Assembly: GCF_023684385.1 (NCBI RefSeq)
Contig: NZ_JAGSOJ010000002.1
Location: 682,001 to 746,000 of the forward strand
Source: Oceanirhabdus seepicola
GTDB taxonomy: Bacteria; Bacillota; Clostridia; Clostridiales; Clostridiaceae
Direction of reading: 5' to 3'
DNA length: 64,000 bases
In this document: piece after piece, positions 8,789 through 18,888 of the stretch
Layout of the letters: each line of letters starts with the position of its first letter
Numbering within the stretch: the stretch's first letter is position 1
Notes under the pieces: model-generated
Seen by the model: the letters and a program-made list of their open reading frames with translations, nothing else
What the model was told of the DNA's origin: nothing
The model's database searches: none
Translations under genes and position numbers: made by a program

Positions 8789-10285
8789 ATGAATAAATGT
8801 ATTTTAAAACTTTTAATAATCCTACTGAGTTTTATGCCAATAGGGGTTGCTTGTAGTAATGAAAATATTAATAATGCAAGAATAAAGGGAGAAAGCATAG
8901 ACGAAATAACACAAGAAGAAAGTACAAGCCAAGAGTGGGAGCAAGGGAATAACTTACCTGTAATTGTTATTGATACAAATGGAGTTAAAATAAATGGTAC
9001 TGAGAAAATTAATGGAACAATGAAGTTTTATAATAGTGATAATGAACTTAATTATAGGATTGATGAACCTGCGTTTACCTCTAACATAGGTATAAAAATT
9101 CGTGGAAGATCATCAAGAAAGTTTCCTAAAAAACAATATAGTCTTGAGTTGAGAGACGAGCAAGGGACTGAAAAAGAGAAAAAAATACTAGGAATGTCTA
9201 AAGACTCTGATTGGGTATTGAATGCTCCTTTTGAGGATAAATCTCTTATTAGAAATTATATGGCATATAATATATCTGGGAAAATCATGAATTATGCACC
9301 AGGTTCTAAATTCTGTGAGGTATATCTTTTAGATGATGGAAGCTCTGAGATTGAAGAAAAACATTATAAAGGGCTATATTTAATGATTGAAAAAATAAAA
9401 AGAGGAAACGATAGAGTAGACATACTTCCATCTCAAGATGATAAGGGAGAAACAAGCTTTATTGTAGCTAAAGATCAACCTAAAGAAGGGGATATTGTCA
9501 TTCAAACTTATGGTAAAGAAATATATATTTATGATTATGGAATTGTTGGTATATATCCCAACAGAGATATAACTGATAATCAAATTGATTATATAAGTAA
9601 GACCATAAGTGAATTTGAAAGGGTATTATATTCTGATAAGTACGATGTCGTAGGAGAAGGATACGGTGAGCATATAGATGTGGACTCCTTTGTAGATTAT
9701 TTTATAATAAATGAGTTTTTTAACAATACAGATGCTGGTATATTCAGTACTTATATATACAAAGATTATGGAGAAAAAATAAAAGCAGGACCAGTATGGG
9801 ACTTTAATATATCTATGGGAAATAGTAATTTATTAAGTGAATACTATGATTACGCTGGGTTTTACATGCCACAAACTTCATGGTTTGAGAGATTGATGAG
9901 GGATAAAAAGTTTGTTTCTAAAGTTATAAACAGATATAAGCTCCTTAGAAAGACATACTTTAGTGATGAATATTTAATAGAATTTATTGATGATACTGTA
10001 GAACTATTAGGAGATGCACCAGAGCGGAATTTTACAGAATGGCCTATTTATTTGAGTAATCAAGCAGAAGTGTTCAAGAATAATCATATTGAAATTTTTG
10101 CACCATATGAGCACGATGTTAAGCTATTAGATGAGTTTTTTAAAGCTAATCCACGATTATTATATCCTACAGAAGGTATGGCTCAATCTTATGAAGAAGA
10201 AATTCGCATGTTAAAAGAATTTCTAATAAACAGAGGCGCATGGATAGATGAAAATATTGAGAGTCTATACAAGTGGACTGATTAG
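8789..10285 (+). CDS. cotH: CotH-family protein kinase-like protein, exported
   Basis: 498 residues. The N-terminus (MNKCILK, hydrophobic core, ACSNE) is an export signal and may be a lipoprotein signal, though the -3 residue before Cys is an atypical Gly. The CotH domain follows: IGIKIRGRSSRKFPKKQYSLEL near residues 102-123, DWVLNAPFEDKSLIRNYMAYN, GLYLMIEKIKR, and GPVWDFNISMGNSN near 333-346, where the family keeps its metal-binding Asp. CotH proteins are atypical kinases that phosphorylate spore coat proteins in Bacillus; in clostridia they also occur with cellulosomal and surface-polymer genes. Here the neighbours point to surface polymer rather than spore coat. Its start lies 8 bp after the DUF4956 stop, so the two are co-transcribed. 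Confidence 0.9.
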   Translation: MNKCILKLLIILLSFMPIGVACSNENINNARIKGESIDEITQEESTSQEWEQGNNLPVIVIDTNGVKINGTEKINGTMKFYNSDNELNYRIDEPAFTSNIGIKIRGRSSRKFPKKQYSLELRDEQGTEKEKKILGMSKDSDWVLNAPFEDKSLIRNYMAYNISGKIMNYAPGSKFCEVYLLDDGSSEIEEKHYKGLYLMIEKIKRGNDRVDILPSQDDKGETSFIVAKDQPKEGDIVIQTYGKEIYIYDYGIVGIYPNRDITDNQIDYISKTISEFERVLYSDKYDVVGEGYGEHIDVDSFVDYFIINEFFNNTDAGIFSTYIYKDYGEKIKAGPVWDFNISMGNSNLLSEYYDYAGFYMPQTSWFERLMRDKKFVSKVINRYKLLRKTYFSDEYLIEFIDDTVELLGDAPERNFTEWPIYLSNQAEVFKNNHIEIFAPYEHDVKLLDEFFKANPRLLYPTEGMAQSYEEEIRMLKEFLINRGAWIDENIESLYKWTD

Positions 10286-10302
10286 ATTGGAGGAAAAATA
10301 AT

Positions 10303-12408
10303 ATGAAGAGGTTTATGTTAATTAACACAGTTATATTTTTTCTCATATTGGGTGTAAAAAGTGGATTAATAAGAAAAATATCAAACTATGATACTATAGA
10401 ATATTTTACTAAAGTAGAAGGCAAAGAGATATTAATCAATAAAAATAACAAATGGAATGAAATCAAGATAACAGGTATTAATATGAATCCAGGAAAACCA
10501 GGGGCGTTTCCTGGAGATAGTTTTATTAGCAACGAGGAATACTTAAGATGGTTTTCATATATTAAGGATATGAATGTTAACTGTATACGTATTCAAAATA
10601 TTATGCCTGAAGAGTTTTATGAAGCATTGGAGCAATTCAACAATGAAAAGGAAGAACCATTATACATTTTACAGGGAATTTATTTTAATGAAGTGTACTT
10701 AAAGGATGGTTATAATCCGCAGACTAAAGATATGAAGAAAAAATTCAAGGATTACATTGAAGCGGTTGTAAATATAGTACATGGGGAATCTTATAATAGA
10801 GTTAATCTAAATCTCTTTGAAAGCTATAAAACAAATGTATCAAAGTATGTAATAGGATATACTGTTGGGATTGAATGGCAAGCCCATGATTTAATTTATT
10901 CTGAAATTATGAATGATAAATCACCTTATGAAGGGGAATATTTTTATACAAGTGAAAATGCTTCTTCTTTTGAAAGTTTTTTAGCAGAAGCTGGTGATTA
11001 TGTTGCCCAATATGAAGCAAAAAATTATGGAGAGCAAAGACTAATTACCTTTGTAGGATCATCATCACTTCATATTAAAAAAAGCACCTCATTATCTAAT
11101 GGGTCAACAATAATACTGGAGCAGGATGAGAAAGATAACATAAAAAGTTTTATAGATGTGGAAAATATAAAAACTACAGAAGAACTGAAAACTGGTATCT
11201 TTGTTTCCTATAATATATATCCTTCAGTTAGTACACTTTTAATGTATGAAGGAGATAGTGGATTATTTTTTTCAGATATAAATAATTATCATACTATACC
11301 AGTTGTAATATCGGAATATGGTATACCTTCATCTAGATTAGCAACAGACTTTATTTCAGATACGAGTAAAGGTTATATAAATGAAACAGAGCAAGCTCAG
11401 GCTTTGGTAGACACTTATAATGCTATAAAAAAATCCGGATGTGCTGGAAGTATAATTGCTGAATGGGGTGATAGTTGGTTTAGGTCTGCATGGAATACCA
11501 AAGACCGTATTATACTTGATAAGTCTGCTTATTGGAGTGACACACAGACATATAGCCAATCCTTTGGACTTATGGCTTTTGAACCAGGAAATGAAGAAAG
11601 TGTTTCTTATCCTGACAATAGCAATAATGAATGGAAAGAAGAAGATATTTTAAGCAGTAAACCAGAGGTCTCCCTATCAATGAAATCAGATGAAAAATAC
11701 CTATATTTTATGGTTAACATGAAAGATGGATTTAATCCTTTAAGTGAAGATATTTATATAGACTTAGATGTTACCCCTAATTCAGGAGCAACAAAGAGTA
11801 CACAGTATGATCTCCAATTTGATGGACAAGCTGATTTTATTATACATGTAAGTGATGTGGAAAGTTCAAAAGTATTAGTACATGAATATTATAATACTCA
11901 TAACTTTTTAGAACAAGAAAAGCAGCTGCAAATTCGTCCAGACATAATAAATCATACAAGTGATATGGATGAATTTTCAGAGATAATGATATATACAAGA
12001 CCTAAAACATATGTAGAGGCATTAGGGGGATTTGTAGAAAAACAATCAACTGAGACAGGAAGACTTATTCATGGGAATGGAAATCCTACTATCTCTGAGT
12101 TTAATTCTATATCTGATTTTTATATTGGAGAAGATTATGTAGAGGTTAGAATTCCATGGGCACTTTTGAATTTTATGGATCCATCTACAAAACAGATTCA
12201 TGATGATTACTATGATACTTTTGATATTACTCCAATTAGTATAAAAGGAATTTATGCAGGTGTTACAGTTAAAGAGAATAATGATACTATAAATAGAATA
12301 GATTCTAAGTTATACAAATGGAATCAATGGACTAAGCCTACTTATCACGAAAGACTGAAAAAATCATACTATCTTTTGAAAGAGGAATTATCTAAAGCAA
12401 GTAACTAG
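10303..12408 (+). CDS. Membrane-anchored GH-A-like (TIM-barrel) protein, putative glycoside hydrolase
   Basis: 701 residues. The first ~20 form a signal anchor. The next ~400 look like a clan GH-A barrel: ITGINMNPGKPGAFPGDSF, then strands ending in NCIRIQNI, GYTVGIEWQAHD near residue 190 (possible acid/base Glu) and VVISEYGIPSSR near 330-341 (possible nucleophile Glu in the ISEYG motif typical of GH2/GH5). The C-terminal ~250 residues are beta-rich, possibly carbohydrate-binding. The predicted role is trimming or releasing the polymer made by the GT2 synthase two genes on. It starts 17 bp after the cotH stop with a GGAGG site. The family is not named with certainty. Confidence 0.6.
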   Translation: MKRFMLINTVIFFLILGVKSGLIRKISNYDTIEYFTKVEGKEILINKNNKWNEIKITGINMNPGKPGAFPGDSFISNEEYLRWFSYIKDMNVNCIRIQNIMPEEFYEALEQFNNEKEEPLYILQGIYFNEVYLKDGYNPQTKDMKKKFKDYIEAVVNIVHGESYNRVNLNLFESYKTNVSKYVIGYTVGIEWQAHDLIYSEIMNDKSPYEGEYFYTSENASSFESFLAEAGDYVAQYEAKNYGEQRLITFVGSSSLHIKKSTSLSNGSTIILEQDEKDNIKSFIDVENIKTTEELKTGIFVSYNIYPSVSTLLMYEGDSGLFFSDINNYHTIPVVISEYGIPSSRLATDFISDTSKGYINETEQAQALVDTYNAIKKSGCAGSIIAEWGDSWFRSAWNTKDRIILDKSAYWSDTQTYSQSFGLMAFEPGNEESVSYPDNSNNEWKEEDILSSKPEVSLSMKSDEKYLYFMVNMKDGFNPLSEDIYIDLDVTPNSGATKSTQYDLQFDGQADFIIHVSDVESSKVLVHEYYNTHNFLEQEKQLQIRPDIINHTSDMDEFSEIMIYTRPKTYVEALGGFVEKQSTETGRLIHGNGNPTISEFNSISDFYIGEDYVEVRIPWALLNFMDPSTKQIHDDYYDTFDITPISIKGIYAGVTVKENNDTINRIDSKLYKWNQWTKPTYHERLKKSYYLLKEELSKASN

Positions 12409-12428
12409 AAAGGAGGAAGGTTGATAAA

Positions 12429-13562
12429 ATGAAATCAATTGTATATATTTATTTAATGCTGATTTTTTTCGTATATATTATCTCTTCCTCTATAGTGTAT
12501 ATGATCATAAGTGATTATCGTGAGAAGAGGATTAATAAAAAAGTGGAAAAGCTATCTGAGACTTTTGGAAAAGAAATATTAAGCCAATTGAATAAATTAA
12601 AGAATAATATAGATTTATCACGTAGAGAGATTAATAAAGTGAAGAAAAGGTTAGATAATAAAGCATATGAAAAAGTTTTTAATGAAACAATAATTTCATT
12701 TAATCAGAATTCTGAGCATTATATTCATGTTAAAAAATATATGGGAAGTTTCAATAGATATATAAAGAGCTTAGTAAACAAGAATAAAAAAGAAGGAAGT
12801 ATAAAAAATGTATATACGGCTTTCCTTATGGGACAGTATAAAGTAGATAATGACTATATAAATGACTTTTTACTGGACTCATTAAAAACAAGTTCACTTT
12901 ATTTAAGATTCAATGCAATGAACTCAATAGGTGAAATTGGTAATGTAGAGTATTTTACTAAAGCATTGTTGTATATTTCTAGAACGAGCGGATATCTTAA
13001 TGAAAAACTCTTTATTGATATAATGAATCAATTTGGCGGTGATATGCTAGAACTTAATAATCAGTTATTGAAGTCTTTTGATGAATTTAGTAATCAGATT
13101 CAGTGCATAATAATTGAACATTTTCAAAAGGTAGGTTTTACATTTGCAACTAAAAAATTTGCCTATAAATTAAATTCAATTGACACAGATAAAGAGGTTG
13201 TAACTAGCATTGTGAAATATTTTAATATAATAAATTATCCACCAGTTAAACCAATACTAATAAGTTTATTAGATGATGAACAGTGGGAATTTAGAGCTCT
13301 TGCTGCAAAAACATTGTCCAAATATTATTCACAAGAAACAGTGGATAAACTGCTTATAAGCATTACTGATATTAATTGGTTTGTGAGATTAAATTCAGCT
13401 ATGGCCTTATTAGATTTTGATTTAGGTGAGAATTTACTATATGACGTCTTAGCGAAAAAAGATAAATACTCTACAGACATAATGTTTTATGCAATGTTTG
13501 TTAAAAAGAAAATAACTTACGAAGAGTATCTTGAAAAATCAAATAGACAAGAGGTGGTGTAG
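12429..13562 (+). CDS. HEAT-repeat protein with N-terminal membrane anchor
   Basis: 377 residues. Residues 4-28 form a membrane helix, then a lysine-rich coiled-coil-like stretch (about 35-75), then a helical-repeat region. The best repeats are at the C-terminus: EFRALAAKTLSKYYSQETVD and WFVRLNSAMALLDF match HEAT units. It is probably a scaffold on the inner face of the membrane that holds the synthase or other cluster proteins. It ends 2 bp before the GT2 gene begins, so the two are translationally close. A perfect AAAGGAGG site precedes it. No catalytic motif was found. Confidence 0.65.
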   Translation: MKSIVYIYLMLIFFVYIISSSIVYMIISDYREKRINKKVEKLSETFGKEILSQLNKLKNNIDLSRREINKVKKRLDNKAYEKVFNETIISFNQNSEHYIHVKKYMGSFNRYIKSLVNKNKKEGSIKNVYTAFLMGQYKVDNDYINDFLLDSLKTSSLYLRFNAMNSIGEIGNVEYFTKALLYISRTSGYLNEKLFIDIMNQFGGDMLELNNQLLKSFDEFSNQIQCIIIEHFQKVGFTFATKKFAYKLNSIDTDKEVVTSIVKYFNIINYPPVKPILISLLDDEQWEFRALAAKTLSKYYSQETVDKLLISITDINWFVRLNSAMALLDFDLGENLLYDVLAKKDKYSTDIMFYAMFVKKKITYEEYLEKSNRQEVV

Positions 13563-13564
13563 GA

Positions 13565-14992
13565 ATGTTAGAAAATATAATTGATTATGTAAATGTGGCA
13601 TTTATGTATTATATATTTATATATGCAGCGATATTCTTTATTTCCACCATCTTTGCTATGATTAATCTTCAAGAGGCTATGGACAGAAAAAAATATAGTA
13701 ATAATATTAGAATAAAAAACAAAGCAAATTATATTCCTATTTCCGTTTTAGTTCCTGCATATAATGAAGAACAGACTGTTGTTCAGTGCATTAATTCACT
13801 TCTAAGTCTTGATTATCCAGAGTATGAAATTATAGTAGTAAATGATGGTTCAAAGGATAGAACGGAGCAAGTTATACTTGAACATTTTAATTTACAAAAA
13901 GTTATGAGACCTGTTAGAAGGTTAGTTCAAAGTAAAGATGAGATAAGTATATATGAAGGCGGAAGTAAAATCAAAATTACGCTTATAAACAAAGAGAATG
14001 GTGGGAAAGCAGATGCTTTAAACTTAGGTATAAATGCATCAAAATATCCTTTTTTTGTATCACTTGATGCTGACTCAATTCTGCAAAAAGACTCTTTAAG
14101 CAATATTGTTATACCTTTTATGGAAGATGAAAAAACAATAGCTGTTGGAGGAAATATCAAAGTATCAAATCAGGTAGTTATAGAAGATGGAGAAGTTGTA
14201 AAAGTATTACCGCAAAAAAAATGGATTGTTATAATGCAAACTTTAGAATACTGTCGTGTTTTTCTTACTACAAGAGTTTGGTTTAATAGATTTAATGGTA
14301 ATCTAATCATATCTGGAGCTTTTGGTTTATTTAAAAAACAATCAGTTATCAATGTAGGAGGATATGATTCTCAAAGTATTGGAGAGGATATGGGACTCGT
14401 TGTTAAGATGCACTCTTTTTATCGTAAAAATAAATTAGCATATAGTATTCAGTATGCACCATATGCTATATGTTGGTCACAGGTTCCTGAAAAGTTAAAA
14501 GATTTACGAGGGCAGAGAAGACGTTGGCATATTGGATTAATGCAGAGTTTATTAGAACATAAATATATATTCTTAAATATTAATTATGGCTTAATTGGAT
14601 CCTTCTCGTTTTTGTACTATTTAATATATGAAATGTTATCTTGCATAATAGAGATTGTTGGATTTGTATTTATTCTTCTAGCATACTATACAGGATTTAT
14701 TAATATTCAGTTTTTTATAACATTTATAGTAGTATATGTAGGATATAGTTTTGTAATCTCAATGGCAGCTATTATACTAGAAAATTATATATTTAATAAT
14801 ATGTTCTCACTTAAAGTTATTTTAAAACTTATGATATTTAGCATTATTGAATGTCTCGGGTATAGACAACTCTGTTCAATGTATAGATTATCGGCAATAT
14901 TTCAATATAGAAAAAGAAAATATGATTGGGACAAAATTGATAGAAAACAACATAATAAAATTAATGATAAGGGGATATCTGTTAAGATGTAA
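13565..14992 (+). CDS. Processive family 2 glycosyltransferase (polysaccharide synthase)
   Basis: 475 residues. One N-terminal membrane helix, a cytosolic GT2 domain, and three or four C-terminal membrane helices. Motifs in order: SVLVPAYNEEQTVVQC, VVNDGS (UDP-binding Asp), NGGKADALN, SLDADS (DxD), GEDMGLVVK (catalytic Asp) and GQRRRWHIG (the QxxRW of processive synthases such as cellulose, hyaluronan and poly-GlcNAc synthases). It therefore polymerises an exopolysaccharide and threads it through the membrane. The sugar is not readable. No PilZ domain is seen, so direct c-di-GMP control is not evident. It is the last gene of the 7.2-15.0 kb cluster. Confidence 0.9.
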   Translation: MLENIIDYVNVAFMYYIFIYAAIFFISTIFAMINLQEAMDRKKYSNNIRIKNKANYIPISVLVPAYNEEQTVVQCINSLLSLDYPEYEIIVVNDGSKDRTEQVILEHFNLQKVMRPVRRLVQSKDEISIYEGGSKIKITLINKENGGKADALNLGINASKYPFFVSLDADSILQKDSLSNIVIPFMEDEKTIAVGGNIKVSNQVVIEDGEVVKVLPQKKWIVIMQTLEYCRVFLTTRVWFNRFNGNLIISGAFGLFKKQSVINVGGYDSQSIGEDMGLVVKMHSFYRKNKLAYSIQYAPYAICWSQVPEKLKDLRGQRRRWHIGLMQSLLEHKYIFLNINYGLIGSFSFLYYLIYEMLSCIIEIVGFVFILLAYYTGFINIQFFITFIVVYVGYSFVISMAAIILENYIFNNMFSLKVILKLMIFSIIECLGYRQLCSMYRLSAIFQYRKRKYDWDKIDRKQHNKINDKGISVKM

Positions 14993-15033
14993 GCCTTTTG
15001 TGACTTTTGTGAAATAGAGAAATAGATATTTAG

Positions 15034-15066
15034 AAAGACAACTTTTATGTTGTCTTTTTTTTTATT
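15034..15066 (+). terminator. Intrinsic terminator of the polysaccharide cluster
   Basis: AAAGACAAC pairs with GTTGTCTTT around a TTTTAT loop and runs into a long T-tract, 42 bases after the GT2 stop. Confidence 0.9.
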
Positions 15067-15249
15067 ATTGTTTTTAGAAATTCGAATACTACTTACAAGT
15101 CTTAAATATAAATATAAGTATAGATACAGATTTAAATATCAAATAACGTAAAAAAATGGGAAGTTAAGTGTTTTAAATTGACAATTAGGAATAATTGCCA
15201 TATAATTACCATATATTTACAATTCAAAGGAGAAGGGAGAATAAAGGTT

Positions 15250-16971
15250 TTGCAATTGGGAGGAATTATAAAAGAGTTTTTTTTTGCAAAAGAAGAATCA
15301 AGAGAAATGAAAATAGTATTTTTGTATAGATACATATCATTAATATTCACTTCATTTTTTTTCATTATAGGGAATAATATTTCCACATTTCATAGTAAAA
15401 TCTTCATAGTATTATGTATAAGTTTAGGATCAATGATATTGACGTATCTTTATAAGAAAAACCAGAACTCTAGCAAATACATTAGTATTTTAGTTTTTAT
15501 AGAAGCTATTGGTAGTTCTTTTGTACTATTACCATCAGGTGGTTTTAATAGTCCATATTTATTGTATTTTATCAATACAATTTTAATAGCTGCACTAAAA
15601 TTAGATAGAAAACATTGTTGGATAAATTCATCAATTTATTTGTTGGCATCTATAGGGAATATATACCTATTTGTGGATAAAGGGAATAAAAGTTTATTTG
15701 AAATAATAGCCAAACAACCGAATATTATTCTTAGTGTTTTATTAATTACAGCAGCTATAGGGCTTTTATCGAAATTCACAAAAATACTTCAATCTGAAAG
15801 TGAAAAATTAATAGAGTTAAATAATCAATTAGTAATAGCAAATAAGAAAACAAATGAAGCAATGGAGCAAATAATGTCATTATACCAAGCAGTAGGATCA
15901 TTATCAGATCAGAGGGACAGAAGTGAAATTATAAAACTAATAGTTAATTGTACTAAGGAAATTACAAGATCAGATACTGTTTTTTTTAATAATATTTTAG
16001 ATGAAGAAAATAAAATTATTATTGAAGGAAATGAAGATGTTTCACAATTTATGAAAAATAAATTAAGACATGAAATATCAGTTAGATGGAATAGTATATA
16101 TAACTCAGAGTCGCCTGTAGATATAATAGTGGCAGATAAACGATTTACGATGGTAATAGTGAGATCAACATATAATAATTATGGAATCTTAGGAATAGAA
16201 ACTACAGGTTATAAGGAAGATATTATTTCAAAACAAAATATAGATCAATTAGTTTTTTTAGCTCAATTAAGTTCAATAGTAATTGAAAGGTCTCATCTGG
16301 AAGAGGTAAATGAGAGATTGCTTGTTACTGAAGAGCAAAATCGAATAGCCGATGAAATTCACGATAGTATATTACAAAAACTCTTTGGTATGTCATGTGG
16401 AATATTTGCATTGATAAAAAATCTAGAAAAATCAAATATCAATGAAATCAAAGAAGGGTTAAATAATATAAGAAATTCAACAAATAATGTAATGAGGGAA
16501 TTAAGGTTTACAATCTATGGTATGAGTTGGAAAAAAGATGGTGTAAATACATTTGAAGTGGACATTATGAATTATATAAAAGAAATACAAAGATTAAATA
16601 ATGTTAACATAACATTTAAGATTAAAGGAAATCACGAATTGTTGTCAACTAGAGAAAAAAAAGCTGTATATAGAATGATATGTGAGGGAATAGGGAATGG
16701 ACTGAGGCATGGTAATGCAAACAACGTTGATATTACTCTTTATATAAAATCAAAATATAAGTTGCTTAAAATAATAGATGACGGTAAAGGGTTTGATTTA
16801 AATGGAATAAGAAAAGAGAAAGAAAATGGATTAGGCTTAAGAAATATTCAGAATTTAACTTACTCACTTAATGGAGAAATTGATATTTATAGTGAAATTG
16901 GTACGGGGACTTCTATAGAAGTTAAGATTCCTAATATTATTCAAAGAATTGAGAAGGGGGAAGTTGTATGA
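15250..16971 (+). CDS. Membrane sensor histidine kinase, NarL/DesK type (HisKA_3), with GAF-like domain
   Basis: About 573 residues from TTG 15250, which has GGAGAAGGGAG upstream; TTG 15178 lacks a site and ATG 15307 is another option. About six membrane helices in the first ~180 residues form the sensor, followed by a short coiled coil and a GAF-like region (about 220-350). The HisKA_3 dimerisation helix carries EIHDSILQKLFGM, with the phospho-acceptor His at about residue 371, and the ATPase domain carries IIDDGKGFDL and NGLGLRNIQN. It passes phosphate to the LuxR-type regulator that overlaps its stop by four bases (ATGA). The two-component pair lies between the polysaccharide cluster and the TasA-like cluster and may control either. 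Confidence 0.9.
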   Translation: MQLGGIIKEFFFAKEESREMKIVFLYRYISLIFTSFFFIIGNNISTFHSKIFIVLCISLGSMILTYLYKKNQNSSKYISILVFIEAIGSSFVLLPSGGFNSPYLLYFINTILIAALKLDRKHCWINSSIYLLASIGNIYLFVDKGNKSLFEIIAKQPNIILSVLLITAAIGLLSKFTKILQSESEKLIELNNQLVIANKKTNEAMEQIMSLYQAVGSLSDQRDRSEIIKLIVNCTKEITRSDTVFFNNILDEENKIIIEGNEDVSQFMKNKLRHEISVRWNSIYNSESPVDIIVADKRFTMVIVRSTYNNYGILGIETTGYKEDIISKQNIDQLVFLAQLSSIVIERSHLEEVNERLLVTEEQNRIADEIHDSILQKLFGMSCGIFALIKNLEKSNINEIKEGLNNIRNSTNNVMRELRFTIYGMSWKKDGVNTFEVDIMNYIKEIQRLNNVNITFKIKGNHELLSTREKKAVYRMICEGIGNGLRHGNANNVDITLYIKSKYKLLKIIDDGKGFDLNGIRKEKENGLGLRNIQNLTYSLNGEIDIYSEIGTGTSIEVKIPNIIQRIEKGEVV

Positions 16972-17576
16972 ACATACTTATCGTTGACGACCATCCGTTA
17001 GTGAGGAAAGGTCTTGTATCTACGCTTTCATTTGAAGATAATATTGAAAAAATCCAAGAGGCTTCAAATGTACATGATGCAATGAATAGTTTAATACAGG
17101 ATAAATATGACAGTGCAATAATAGATTTGAACCTTGGTAATGAAGATGGATTGGAAATAATAAAAAGGGCAAAGGAAAAAAATTTAAATACAAAATTTAT
17201 TATTCTAACTTCATCTATAAAAAAAGAAGATTTTTCAAGGGCACAAAAGAGTGGTGTAGATGGATATCTATTAAAGGATGCATTCGCAGAAGATATTATA
17301 TATGCCTTAAGTGTCATAAAAAGAGGTAGGAAATTCTATGATTCTGAAATGTTGAATTATAAAGTTACAGATGAGGAGGATAATAAAATTAATCAGTTGA
17401 CACCACGAGAAAAAGATGTGGTACGAGAGCTTGGAAATGGATTGAGTAATTTGCAAATAGGTAAAAAACTATATATATCAGAAAATACCGTAAAAAAGCA
17501 TGTTAGTAATATACTATCAAAACTCAACTTATCTCATAGAACACAGATTATGTTAGTAGCTAAGGATATTGCATAG
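16968..17576 (+). CDS. NarL/LuxR-family response regulator
   Basis: 202 residues. Receiver domain 1-120 with DDHP at 7-10, phospho-acceptor Asp53 in IIDLNLG, Thr/Ser in ILTSS and Lys in YLLKD. The C-terminal LuxR helix-turn-helix spans about 140-200 (LTPREKDVVRELGNGLSNLQIGK, then ENTVKKHVSNILSKL). The ATG overlaps the kinase stop (ATGA), so they are translationally coupled partners. No terminator follows before the TasA-like gene at 17678, only a hairpin. Read-through, or control of the downstream locus by this regulator, is plausible. Confidence 0.95.
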   Translation: MNILIVDDHPLVRKGLVSTLSFEDNIEKIQEASNVHDAMNSLIQDKYDSAIIDLNLGNEDGLEIIKRAKEKNLNTKFIILTSSIKKEDFSRAQKSGVDGYLLKDAFAEDIIYALSVIKRGRKFYDSEMLNYKVTDEEDNKINQLTPREKDVVRELGNGLSNLQIGKKLYISENTVKKHVSNILSKLNLSHRTQIMLVAKDIA

Positions 17577-17593
17577 AAATGAAATTTATAAAA

Positions 17594-17660
17594 AACTACA
17601 TATAAATCTGATAGCTTTGATTAGGTTTGATTAGGTTTGTAAAGTTTCAAATTTGTAGTT
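17594..17660 (+). other. Hairpin in front of the first TasA-like gene
   Basis: AACTACA (17594-17600) pairs with TGTAGTT (17654-17660), which abuts the GGAAGGGG ribosome binding site. The loop contains a 10-bp tandem repeat (GATTAGGTTT twice). It could modulate translation of the next gene. Confidence 0.4.
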
Positions 17661-17677
17661 GGAAGGGGTAAATAGGG

Positions 17678-18865
17678 GTGGTAAGAAGAAAATTTATAAA
17701 AGTAACTAGAGCTGCACTTATATGTAGTACTATAGCTGCTTCGCTGAGTGTAATGGGGGTAGGATATGCCGCGTGGAATAAAAGTGTTAGCATAATTGGT
17801 AAAATAAGTACTGGAAGTATTGATGTGATTTTTAATGAAGCATATTTTAATAATAACCCTAATGGAGATAAAAATTTTGATGAGATACACTTTGGTAATA
17901 AGCTTAATGGGGATATAAAAGATACAGCAGATACACAAGCTAAAAAATATAATGATATTAGCGTAGAATTTGACTCTAATACAATCTTAATTAGGGGAAT
18001 AATGTATTATCCAAATGATATTGTTCTGAAATACAATGTGGTTGATGAGGGAACAATACCAGTAGAGATGATTAACGAAGGTGAGAAAAAATTTGAACTC
18101 GAAAATGGAGGATTTATAATTATAAATCCTATAAGTGAAACTATAAAAGTTCATATTCCTAGGGCTGATGGGTACTATACTACGATAGCACCTATTGAAT
18201 TTAAATCAAAATATGGTTCATGGAAAGAAACTTTGTTTATTGATTTAAATATATTTGTTGAATTACCGAATAACGAAGTAACAACTTCAAGTGCTATATC
18301 TATGGAGGTAACAACTTCAAGTGCTATATCTATGGATATTTCTGATAATAGTAGATTCAACGACAGCATAGATGCTTTATCAGGGGAGATTGAAGTGATA
18401 ATTTCTGAGGATGAAAGTGAAGATTATAATCTAATTGAAGATAATGAAATAGATATTGAAGAAGAAAGTGAAGCTAATGATCAAACACAAGATAATGGTT
18501 CAGAATTAGAAGAAAGAAACGAGACATTAGATGATTTATCTGATGCTATAATTGTGGAATCAGAATCAAATAATGAAGTAGAAGAGGATTCATCACAAAT
18601 AGAAGAAGAGACAGATAATGAAATTGAAGATAATGAAATAGATATAGAAGAACAAAGTGAAGCTGATGATCAAAGTCAAGATAATGATCCAAAAGTAGAA
18701 GAAAATGATAGTAATACTGAACCAGGCGAAGAAGTTGATGTGAATGATCAACAGCCAGAGGAAGAAACCCAAACTGAAACAGAAAAAATACTTGAGGCTT
18801 TAGAGAAGTTATCAGATGCTATAATTGTGGATTCAAAAGATAATAATGAAGTAGATAGTAAATAA
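17678..18865 (+). CDS. TasA/camelysin-like SipW-dependent protein with acidic C-terminal repeats
   Basis: 395 residues from GTG 17678, with GGAAGGGG nine bases upstream. The signal peptide ends VMGVGYAAWNKSV, the pattern cleaved by SipW-type peptidases in TasA and camelysin. A beta-rich domain follows to about residue 195. The C-terminal half is very acidic and repetitive: a doubled VTTSSAISM, then repeats of DLSDAIIVES and DNEIDIEEQSEADDQ type. The acidic tail is probably disordered and may bind cations or other matrix parts. Unlike the other four paralogues in this locus it lacks the C-terminal WKQFN-type ending. It is followed directly by the signal peptidase gene (23 bp), as tapA precedes sipW in Bacillus. 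Confidence 0.8.
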   Translation: MVRRKFIKVTRAALICSTIAASLSVMGVGYAAWNKSVSIIGKISTGSIDVIFNEAYFNNNPNGDKNFDEIHFGNKLNGDIKDTADTQAKKYNDISVEFDSNTILIRGIMYYPNDIVLKYNVVDEGTIPVEMINEGEKKFELENGGFIIINPISETIKVHIPRADGYYTTIAPIEFKSKYGSWKETLFIDLNIFVELPNNEVTTSSAISMEVTTSSAISMDISDNSRFNDSIDALSGEIEVIISEDESEDYNLIEDNEIDIEEESEANDQTQDNGSELEERNETLDDLSDAIIVESESNNEVEEDSSQIEEETDNEIEDNEIDIEEQSEADDQSQDNDPKVEENDSNTEPGEEVDVNDQQPEEETQTETEKILEALEKLSDAIIVDSKDNNEVDSK

Positions 18866-18888
18866 ATAATACTATGGAGGAGAAAATC

